A program made the position numbers and the translations under genes. Source: Gnetum montanum (Eukaryota; Streptophyta; Gnetopsida; Gnetales; Gnetaceae). From it: a stretch of 64,000 bases of DNA. Positions 49,653-59,620 of this stretch are shown here, piece by piece. The first letter of the stretch is position 1, and every line of letters begins with the position of its first letter. The stretch lies in assembly GCA_015680685.1 (NCBI GenBank), contig MNCI01004872.1, forward strand, positions 1,401,819 to 1,465,818. Direction: 5' to 3'. The notes under the pieces are model-generated. The model searched no databases, had not been told where the DNA came from, and saw only the letters and a program-made list of their open reading frames with translations.

Positions 49653-49909
49653 CTACAAAACCGGCAAGTGCGTAAATGGTTAGGAGAAAAGTGACGTGAT
49701 GTCGCCAAACGTGGAAGGCTAACTGAATTTTGAATATTATAGGCAAGCTTGTAATAAATGTAAGCCGATTACGAGGCGATAAGATGTGGTAGTTTAACGT
49801 CATTTCGGACAGTGGTGCGTGCGATATCGGCCGCATTAATATTTAGATTTGCGGATTCCGTTTCAGGAAAGTCCCGCTTAATTCTGATATCAAGTCGGTG
49901 ATCCTCGCG
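49653..49909. other. Divergent promoter/intron region between pol and the antisense gene
   Basis: It contains the 3' splice site of pol (TTTTGTAG on the minus strand, ending at 49653) and one copy of the Tat motif at about 49790-49815 (minus strand GTCCGAAATGACGTTAAAC). The corresponding Tat-1 region is longer because the motif is amplified there. Confidence 0.6.
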
Positions 49910-49919
49910 TATAAGTAGG
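49910..49919 (+). promoter_or_regulatory. TATA box of the Tat-2 antisense gene
   Basis: TATAAGTAGG, 138 bp upstream of the ATG at 50048. Tat-1 has TATAAATAGG at 137 bp. The bases after it (GGTTC) are also shared. Confidence 0.75.
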
Positions 49920-50047
49920 TGGTTCTTCGATGAAAACTAGCTGTTGGCTATCGTGAATTTGAATTCGCAAGGAAGAGCAGAGAGCTAGGGCATGGAATCT
50001 TGTGAATATTTGCAAGTAGGCTGTGAAGAAATTCTGCAACTATCGCA

Positions 50048-53000
50048 ATGGCACCGAAGGCGAAGAGGAAGAATGTGAAACTAGCCAAAATCGATGAAGT
50101 GCAGGCAAATTTGAATCGTGTCTCGCAGGCGCTGATCGATGTTTGTGACCCGACGCCTTTTACCCGGTAGGCCATTTTCCCGTGCTTACATGCGTTTCTA
50201 TGGCTATTTTTTTTTTCGTGGTGTGTTTTCATTTGCGTGCATGTCGATTTCGAGTTATAGATCTCGGGCTAATGCGAGGGTTCGAAAGGGTTGCGTTTAT
50301 CGCCGTTGTCAAGGACAAACCTTGCGTTGTTGCAAGGGTTTGGGCGATTTCGGCCTGTGTGCATTTTATGAATTCTGTGTTAGTCGTGCAAATGTAGATA
50401 TAGGTGTTAATATAAGTTTTGGCTTTTCTATACAGCGTCGCGCTGAAGCCCATCCTGATTGTGCTAGACATCATTGGGGTTTTGTGCTGGGTAAACCCTA
50501 TCGTCCCCAATGTTCCTCCCCCTCATACAAGAGTGTAGGGGAAGGCCATTTGGTTCCGAAAGGGGGCGCTGGAATTTCTGCAGTTTTTACTGCGCAACTT
50601 CAGCATCATCATCTGGTCTAATGTGGTTGGAGATGTTGTCGGTGCCCTTTTGGAGCACCTATTGCCTGGGTCTTCGCAGGGGATTCTGGCTTACCTGATA
50701 GACGGAGCCATTGAGACAGGCTATCCCGAAGACCAAGTGCTCAGCGCCCGAGGTCTGAGGAGCTTACACTGGGTTTGGAATATGGCCTGTTTCAACTGTT
50801 ATCATGTGTACAACACGCTGTTCGTGGCTCACCATGTGTCAACGTACTTCTAGAACCCACAAGGCACAGTGTACTACGCAGGCGGGTAAGCAGATTTGGC
50901 TAGCTGTATTGTCTTTATTATGTTACAATGTCTGTTATTGATGTAAAGGGGGTAAGAGAAGCCTATGTGTAAAGTGTAGGTTAAGCTTACGCTTTATGAT
51001 ACAGGTTTTTTATACACGACAACCAGTTAATCGGCGATGGCGATACGCTGGCCTAGGCCGAAACGACAATAATGGCATTTACCGCGACTAACAACGTTCG
51101 TGCCGGTGTTATCGGGCAAATTGGCCACAAGATGCATGAGTATCACACCCGTTATGAGCACCCTTTCAAGAATTATCAGGAGCTCGGGTGGCTGCACGAG
51201 GACTGGACCCTGGATCCACCCCTCAGAGTCGAGGACGTGCAGAGGGAACTCCCACAATTTCCGTTGCTGTTTGGCCCCGGTAAGGCTGCCGCGTGTTTTA
51301 ATGTTATGAGCATGGTTATGAGTTATGAACACTGCAATAATATTTCTGTTTTGACTTGCGTTTTTGACTTGCATTTTTTACTTGCGTTTTTGACTTGCAG
51401 TCAGGGAATCCCGGGAGATTACCCTTACGATTTCCAGCCGCGAGGCGAGGGATGTTCTCTTTCATTACGGGGACATCAAGGAGGCACAGCGTTGGCTCGG
51501 CCACTCGGCGGCCCTAGTTGCAGTGGTCACCAAGATCCAGGCCGCAGGGCTAATGCACCTGTTTTTGGCTGCAACCCCTGATGTCCCTGCCAGCGAGATG
51601 ATAGCCCTGGTCAACTCCTTCAGCGAGAAGGCGGATCGTTTCAGCACGCGCGTGCATAACGTGCGTGTAAACTTTGATATTAACGCTCAGCTCTTCTCGG
51701 ACCTATTTGGCATCCCCTCAAACGGCCTTCTCGTAAAAGTGAAGACCAAGAGGAGCGTTAGAGTCGAGGAGTTTCTGAAGGAGTGGGCGAGGATCCCTAA
51801 GGAGACCAAGGGGTTTCCTTGTGAGAAATTCGAGCTGGGGACCGCCAAGACGCTTTATCCCCTTTTTCGGGCCTGGACCTTCCCCAAAACCCTCTCGTAG
51901 GCGAGGTTCTTTTCAGTAGAACAAACCCGTATCATGCGAGAGGTTCTGGAGGACGGAGCTCGGTTTGATTGGGGGAGCCATCTCGCCAAGGGGTTGCGCA
52001 GTGAAATGGTCAAGCTTCGCGAGAAGCTCGAGTCCCGCTTCAATGTGCATCACGCCTTTTTCATAGCCGTCCTCCGGCGGTTTGCTGAGTATCTGGTCAT
52101 TCAAAGGAATGGGGTCTGTGTACAGCAAGACTGAGACCAGCTATCCAAACCTTGGATTGCCCACATTCTTAGCACTACCCATGGGCAGGATCCGTCGGAA
52201 GGGATCGGAGAGTCGTTGTCTGTAACGACTAAAGGCTTGACGGCACCCCGAGTGCGAGGTCTCGACAGTGTAGGCAGGATAATGCCTACCTACACCGGCG
52301 ATGCCTCATGGGGGAAGCACGTAGCGGAGGAAATCGTGGAGCCGACAACTCAGCAGAAGAGGCTCCGCCTAGCTGAGGCCCCTGGAGGTGATGCAGGCCA
52401 TACTGTTGGGCTCACGGTGCAGCGGAATAAGCCTCTGCCTAGTAAGTGTGAAAGGCTTGTATACGCAATGTTTTATTTTAGATGATCTAGAATATATGCT
52501 AATGTATGGTGTAAACAGCAAAAAGGACAGGGCAATTGACCCCCGAGATAGGGGCGATGGTACTAAGCCGTGGGGAGGGGGCCTCAATTTTGGAAGAAGA
52601 GGCCCCAGCTGTTAATACGCGCCGTGTGCAGGTTCCAGCGCGTGAGGCAGCCCTAGCTGCTAGCGGAAGCCGCGTACAGACTGGGGAGGAGGCCCCTGCT
52701 GCTGGAACCAGCGACGCATAAACCCCAGTGCATGAAAGGGAAAGAAATACGGAAGATGCTGATGAAGTCGCCACTGTCACCGGTAGAGGTAATGAGCGTG
52801 TGAGCGTGTTTTGAAAGAATCTGTTAATAGAGGTAATGTCTAACCCAATTACGCTATAGGGGAAGGAGATGCCTCAACGTCTACTACTGTTAGCAAAATG
52901 TGGAGAGACTTCCCCGATAAGTTTGCCTTCATGGAAGGCGTCATCAGCGACATGATCGAGCCTCTGGAACGCATTGAACCTGACGCTGGTGAGTTAACGA

Positions 53001-54165
53001 AGTTACAACATGATGTCTTGGTGGTAATGTGTCATCTGTCTTGATGATTGTTTTCTTTTAGGAGCTCACCTCCGATGGGATCCCGCGGAGCCCATTGACC
53101 TTTTCAAAGCAGAGCCCCCATCTGATGGGGTGGTCGTGCCATGCCACATTTATGAGGAAATGCGTAAATGTGCGTTACGCTCGACACGCTCCATATGGGA
53201 AAGTAGGAATGTCAATGAAGACCTATGGAAGAAGCTGCAACGGTCAGAACAGAGGGTTGAATCCTTGACTAAGGAAGTCAAGGACCTGAGGGTGCGATAC
53301 GAGTTCCTACAGGCTCGAGTGACAGGGGATGAAGACTGGCGCACTACTGTTATTGATCACTCCCATTATTGGACAGCCATCAAGAACAGCGTACAGACCA
53401 GTCGAGCGTTAGTAGAGCAAAGGATGCAAATTGAGCTACTAGCTCAGAAAAGTCGAGACTGGAGGAACTTCTGTGCGGGCGTACAGGAATGGGGGCAAAA
53501 AGAGAAGGACCATAAGCATGTATACAAAAGGGAAAGCGCTGCCTATAGAAAATGCTACCGTGATTCTGCTATTAAAGCTCGATCCCTGGAGGTCTTCGTG
53601 GACACCATCGGAGCGTCCGAAGCTTTCAAGAAGTTTGAGGAGCAGGTGACCGTAACTGCATCTCCAGAGAGAGCAATGGTCTTCCCTGGGGATCAAGCCT
53701 CAATCCCTACTTTCTTCCCAGATCCTCCCTCCTGGAGTAGCATGGAGAAAGGGAAGGTGAAAGCAGGGGTGGCTTCGGGAGAGGATGTGTGGCAAGACCT
53801 GACAGAGGACACGATCATGCAGCGTTTGTGGGCCGGTTTGGACAAGCTTCCCTTCGCTGCGGAAGTCGGGCCGTCTCGAGTAAGTTTACGCATGGGTTAG
53901 CCAGACAATTTTCTGACTAGCGTTGCCTATTCTAATTTTTATGTTATTTGGGTTTCAGGTACTGGAAGAAGGTAGAGAACGTACGCCAGCTGAGGGGTTG
54001 GGAGAGGAAACAGTGGAAGCAGAGGTGGAACGCAACGATGAAGAGCGTCTTCCTGTGGAGCCAGTATTAGAACGAGAGCCTCATGAAGAGGCGATCTTTC
54101 ATGAAGGGATAATTCCCAGAAACGATGGCCCACATATTTCTTCACTTGTATCATATGTATTATAA
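50048..54165 (+). pseudogene. Antisense eight-exon gene of Tat-2: FCP1-like domain, helical segment, coiled coil
   Basis: Exons: 50048-50166, 50436-50885, 51005-51279, 51401-52441, 52519-52788, 52860-52988, 53062-53879, 53959-54165. All seven introns are GT-AG and every junction is in phase, giving about 1100 codons. Exon 1 starts MAPKAKRK, basic. Residues about 41-230 resemble an FCP1/NIF HAD phosphatase in order and spacing: VLDIIGVLC, FRKGALEFLQFL, IIIWS, LRSLHWVW, NTLFVAHH and NPQGTVYY. The DxD and VDDS catalytic motifs are lost, so it would be a pseudophosphatase. Exon 4 holds VHNVRVNF...LFGIPSNG and a helical stretch. Exon 5 is Glu/Ala-rich. Exon 7 (about residues 815-850) is a coiled coil. 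Exon 8 is acidic, and its true end is uncertain because the element breaks off near 54165. In-frame stops: TAG at 50536, 50851, 51054 and 51898, TGA at 52132, TAA at 52719. Confidence 0.82.
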
Positions 54166-54189
54166 TATGTTCATTTATTAAATACAATC

Positions 54190-55960
54190 ATATATACAAG
54201 TAGATTTTTAATTCACATTCTTGTTATCTTCAATATTTACAACCAGTTTAATACTTGTACCATTGATAGAGTTCTTATGGTCTTGGTGAGGGGGGCTCAT
54301 ATGAGCATCATAAAAGTATAAGTGAGAATTGAATTCCTTGTTTGTCAATGTTATAGTTGAGATGGGGATTATTTCTTTCTCACTTGTTTCCTTGGGAAGA
54401 GGTTAAATGATTACAATGAAAGATTATAATAGTGGGGCCAATGTGATGAGATCCACCATGGCTTAATATTTAATATATTAGATGATGTAGGTTAAATCAA
54501 ACTCAATAAGGAATTTTTTCCATTTGGACATGTAGCTCTTTTTGTAAGGATTAGTAGTGATAGATTATAAGAAATTTTCTCTATAGATCACATGAATATT
54601 TATCCCCAATAGATGGTATCCTTACTTCTTACAAGTAAAGATAGGAACTAGAAAATACTTTTATAATGTCTATGTATCACATTTCATAGTCAGATAAGGA
54701 ATGAAAGATATAATGGATGGAAGATCCAAACCATCTTCATGCCTTTGGCAAAGCATGACTATAATTAAGTGATTAGATTTGGAGAGATATATGTAGAAGA
54801 AAAGATAAAATTGAGGGAGGTGAAGAACTAGAAGGTTAATAAAGGCATGCTTGATTTCATTGAAGACCTCTTGACACTTTGAGTCCAAGTTAATAGTTGT
54901 CAATTTATAAAGCAGATGAGAAAGGAGATGAAATTAATTTGTGAGGTTACATATGAAATGGTAAATGAATTGAAGTCTATGTTGTAAGATGCACTTTATT
55001 TAAGGTACTTAGGTGGTGTAAGGTTCATGATTTCCTTCACTTTGTTAAGGTCTACCATGATACCATTAGTTGAAACTAAAAATTATAATATTTTTCCTAT
55101 TTCTACACCAAAATGTACTTTTTGGAATTTAAATGGAGGTTTTATTGATTGCACTAGGCCAAGACTACATCTAGACCACTAGGATGATTAAATGCTATAA
55201 TAGATTTGATAGTTATATCATACATATCATCATTAATAGTTTTGAACATCATGTCACTAAATATAAAATTCATGGCTCTTTGATATATTTCTTTAGTGTT
55301 CTTAAGTTCAAAAGACATTTTTTTTTTGCAACAGACGATTCCCCATGGGGTCTTAAAATTTACAAAATATTGATGCTCAAGGTTAATTTATATTTTGTTA
55401 TAACTTAAGAAACCATTTATAAAATCAAGTATGATCTACTATTATGTCACTAAGTTTTTTTATGTTAGGAAACACAACATTATCTTTCAATGTTACTATA
55501 TTGAGATCATGAAAATTAATGCAGATTGTAATGACTCCATTTTTCTTAGAAACAACTACCATATTAGATACGTAGTTCAAGTGTTCTATGAAGTATATGA
55601 AACTTGCATTATAGATCTTGATGATATATCATTTAATAGCTAGGTCTAGGTTAGGCTTGATTTTTCAGACTTTTGTTTAATAGGTCTAGAACCCTCGTTA
55701 AGAATAATATTATGTTAAACTAAAGACAAGTATAAACCTAACATTTCATTGTAGCCCTAGGCAAAGATGATAGAATTTTTTTAGAGTGTTTCTAGGATGG
55801 AATCCTTGAGATTATTGGAAAATTTTACCTGCAATTATAGATTCTTTTTTTCTTTTTAGTAGTTGGTGATGATGAACTTTATAAGGGGATTTTTGGTGAG
55901 GACTAGCTCTTAGTCTAAAAAAGTAATGTTAGCTTAAGAAATTAAGCTATTATTGGTAAT
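54190..55960 (-). pseudogene. Minus-strand pol fragment: RT and RNase H of a Tat-like element
   Basis: From about 55960 leftwards: the linker with EMLGLYLSLV and HNIILNEGSRPIKQ, then RT (about 55680-55180) with NMVVVSKKNG, INFHDLN and FINGFLSYNKI. RNase H at about 54903-54480 has CQEVFNEIKHAF, LCQRHEDGLDLP and IEFDLTYI. It fades out towards 54190, where the archaeal-type RNase H would begin. Stops and frameshifts are frequent. The missing integrase may be the fragment at 35876-34890. Confidence 0.7.
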
Positions 55961-57940
55961 GTATAGGGTTGAGATGATAGAGTATAAGAGGTTTAAAAGA
56001 GATACATCAATCAAGTCCTCATTAAGAGGCTTAGTAACTTATCTATGGGGCCCATCCAAGATGAGTGATTTGTGCAATCAATGAAGGATAGTATGGTCCA
56101 TGCCCTACAAGCATAAGAGGAAAGCATAGTTACATGGAAAAGAATTAAAGTTGTGTGGTTAGAAATATTTACAGGTCAAGCAAAAGTGTAAGGAGGAAAA
56201 GGTAGAAAAAATTTTATTTTTTAGTTTTTTACATCAATTTATATGTACAATTTTAGTTTGGGCATGTTCTAGAACCTAACAAGGTAGTTTGGGTAAGTCT
56301 AAGAATCACAATGAAGCATTTTGTGATTGTGGCCTAGGGGTCACGCATGACACTAATGATGTGATATGGATTCCTTGTTATCATCTCTTGGTAATACATG
56401 TTTCTACATGTAATACATTAGTGTATGTTTCTACATTGTTAGGCTTGCATTATTTAGAGGAGAAAAGTAGAAACCAAGGTAAATAAGAAGTGGAATAAAG
56501 AAAAATAAAGTAGAAAATTTGAACATTTTGGATTTCTCAATGTTTTAAGAGTCTTGAAATGCATCATGCCTATCCTACTTGAGCTTAAAAGATATTGCCT
56601 TTTCATGACAAGAAATAGAGCACATATGACAAGGAGGTAGGTAGGTCTTGCCATGATACATATGGGGGAGATATAAGAAATGGTAGAAATGGACTAAGCA
56701 TGATATCACTAGCACCTAGGTATGTTACCTTTTAGTTTACTTTCTTATTATTTCATCACATTTTTGGAACCTATGTAGAAGTTTTGTTGGCACACTAGTG
56801 ATGTTGGTGATGCTTGGAGAGCCACATCACTGGTAGTACTAGTGGGAATATTAGTGGTATTGCCACCTGTCAAGCTATGTAGGGATGAAAAGAGGAAGAA
56901 AATACAAAGACAAGGTTTGGTAGATAAGAGAAAAATTGTAGATTAGGCCTATAAGGATGGATCAACCTTAGTGAAGGATAGATTAGGGCATATGAGCTCT
57001 AGGCCTAGTGACAAAGGGTAAGCCATGATTTGATGGATTTTGTTGATTTTTTTCTCATGGGAGAAAACAAGGGCATTAACATGATTTTTGATCTATGTAG
57101 GGATGAGGAGAAAGAAAGGAATAACAACGAATAGCTTGTATGTCATGCACCAACTCACATGATGTCGAACATCATTTTTTCTTGTTTTGTTTTTTTTAAA
57201 AAAAAATTAGTGAGGGGAGGGGATTTTCATAGGCAAGCCCACATACAAGGACTATGCACATAGTGTGTAAGTAGAGTCTCCACATGTGTATTTTAAATTT
57301 AAATTTATTTTTTAATTTCATTATTTTTTTAAAGAAAATAAAGATTGAGGGAGAAGGATACTACACTTGATCATGCAAGGACAATGTTGATGGGTGTGTC
57401 AATGGTAGCCACCTATAGGCTAGATAGGGAGTTAGCATCTCATGTAGTTGGGATGTTAGGTAGGAAGGTTGGAAGAAACTTTATCAAGTTCTAACTGCTA
57501 GGAATGAGTGAGAAAAAATAAAAAGAATAATTATCTAGGTTCTAAGGAGAGAAAATGAAGTAAAATTTGATGAAGTATTTGGTAAGAAAAAAGAAGCTAA
57601 AAATTTTTCTAATCAGTAGGAATTTAAAGAGATAAAAGTTTTGGTTAAATATCAAAAACAAGAAACCAAAACATTTCCAAAGCCTAGAGAGAAGGGTGAG
57701 CTAAAATTTGACTAACTATAATGAGCCCTAAAAATTAAAAATTTTACCAAGCATGGAGATGGGGGAAATAAAATTCAATTAAGAGTTGAAAGGGTAAAAA
57801 AAGATGTGAAAATAGGAAATTTTAAGAATTAGGGAAAATTGAATATATTAGTTATGAAAAAGAGGAAGGGAAAGTAAGCTTTTAGTTAAGTGTGGAATGA
57901 GAAAATGAAAATTTCACTGAATATGAGAGAAGAAAGGAGA
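55961..57940. other. No gene recognised
   Basis: AT-rich sequence between two minus-strand pol fragments. A long A/T homopolymer block lies at about 57180-57215. Short ORFs such as 56289-56486 resemble nothing known. It should hold the 5' part of the element at 54190-55960 but gag was not found. Confidence 0.5.
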
Positions 57941-59620
57941 TGAAAAAAGTGGTTAAGTGTAGAGATTATCTTAACCTTTTTTCCATCCATTTTAAAACCT
58001 TCCTTAGAGATTACATTTCCTAAAAATACATTGTTTGTTACCATTAAATGACTCTTTTCCCAACTTAATTTAAAATTTTTCTCTATACATCTATCCAAGA
58101 AATATTCTAATCAATATAACATTTGTTCATAGATATCTCCATACAATGAAAAATGACCCATAAATACTTCTACATATTCCTCCAACATCTTGAAAAAGAT
58201 AGCTATCATCTCTCTTTGGAAGGTAGTGGGTACATTACAACAACCAAGAGGCATTCTTATCTAGGTAAAGTTACCATGTGAGCAAGTAAAAGTTCTTTTA
58301 TGCTAACCTTTTGGAGCAATGACCACTTGGTTGTAACCACTAAACCCATCTAAAAAGTAATAATATTCATGCCCTTCAAATCTTTCTAAAATTTGGTATA
58401 TAAGGTATAGGAAAATGATCATTTTTGTTACTTTAATTAAGTTTCCTATAATCCATGCAAAATCATCATTTCCCTTCCTTTTTAGGCACTACAATGATGG
58501 GAATCACCCATTCACTATCAACTATTCGGTAAATAATTCTCTATTTGAAAATTTTGAAAATCTCATCTTTAATGATTTGTTTTGGGGTTGGATTAATTCC
58601 CCTAAGAGGAATTCTAATGGATTTTACATTCTCTTCTAAGTATATATGATGTTGAAATATGTTAGGTGAGATTCCATGGTATAGAACCTAATAACTTCAT
58701 GCAAACAACTTAGATTTTCTTTTTATATCCTCATTAATTTGTCCTCTTGATTAATGGATAGTTGAGACTTTATTATTAATTATTTATTCGCAACAAGGAA
58801 AACATAAATAAGGTGTTAGGTAGTTCCCTAAGTTTGAGAGAGCTTTTGATTGGTGGTTCAATATTATTTCCAATAATTCATGATCCCAAATATAAAATTT
58901 AATTCAATAGATTTTGTTATTCCATAGTAGAAGAATCTAAGGATCCCTGATCAAAATTATTAACTGCTAAAGTTTTCCTATATTCAAAAATGATAGAGGT
59001 TGATACTAAATAGAGCAATATAGCTTCTTTAATATCTTGGTTTATTCTATCCTCCTTTGCTTTATCAAATATGCTAAATGTAAAAGTATAATTGACAAAG
59101 GTTAACTAAAGTTGCCCTAATCTACAATTTATTATATCACCAGTTGTTGCTAACCATGGTCTCCCTAGAATAATCAAAAAATAATATAGTTCCTTAACTT
59201 CAAATACAAAATAATATATGGGATTTTTTTCTTTCTCTACTTCCACTATTAAATCTTCAACTACTCCTATAGGTTTAATAGTTGAGCCATCGATTAAGGA
59301 CATTGACATATTTACTTCCCTAATGTTTGCCAAGTCTAATACCTTAGCCATTACACATGGCATACTGTTAATCCTAGCATCTAAATCTGATAGGGTAATT
59401 TAAATACTTTTGTCATTGATTTTTATAGGGATGGTTGGGAATCCTAAGTCTCGGTATTTTGGAATCTCGTAACTTTGTATAAGTTGAGATATATTATCAA
59501 CCAAGTATACTTTCCTAGGAATCTTTTCCTTTCTTATTTTTGTACATAACTCCCTTAAATATTTTGCATATAGTGAAGTATCCTTTGCAGCCTATTCAAG
59601 TGGAATATGTAAGTACAATT
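57941..59620 (-). pseudogene. Protease and RT of element E (decayed)
   Basis: Protease (about 59420-59106) has SDLDARINSMP where DLGASINLMP is usual, so the Gly after the active-site motif is Asp. It continues to IGVVEDLIVEV and LIILGRPWLATTGD. RT follows from about 58640 to 57941 with SLYGDIYEQ and CIEKNFKLSWEKSHLMV, then LGNVISKEGF. The frame is lost just after KIISTLNHF. Stops and shifts are common. Confidence 0.72.

Larger units (their letters stand above)
43234..54165 (-). mobile_element. Tat-2: young Tat-lineage Ty3/gypsy element, gag and 5' LTR lost
   Basis: In pol sense (right to left): antisense gene (50048-54165, +), 3' splice site, pol (49652-46174), 3' UTR with motif array, polypurine tract, 3' LTR (44645-43234). 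Pol has only two stops and one frameshift, and the base composition is richer in GC than both flanks, so it is the youngest insertion here. Gag, protease and the 5' LTR should lie right of 54165 but are replaced by AT-rich sequence of another element. No target duplication is available. Confidence 0.85.

Noticed and set aside
49153-49683. 176-codon plus-strand ORF
   Set aside because: It is the reverse-strand shadow of the Tat-2 RT coding region.
50491-50538. A possible 48-bp GT-AG intron inside exon 2 of the Tat-2 antisense gene
   Set aside because: It is a multiple of three, unusually short for a plant intron, and the Tat-1 copy keeps coding similarity straight through it (APPPH versus PPPH), so it is exon with one stop.
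50139-50621. 160-codon plus-strand ORF across intron 1 and exon 2 of the antisense gene
   Set aside because: Wrong frame relative to the conserved exon 2 reading and it spans the intron.
56289-56486. 65-codon plus-strand ORF
   Set aside because: No family resemblance, no conserved partner and opposite in strand to both neighbouring elements.
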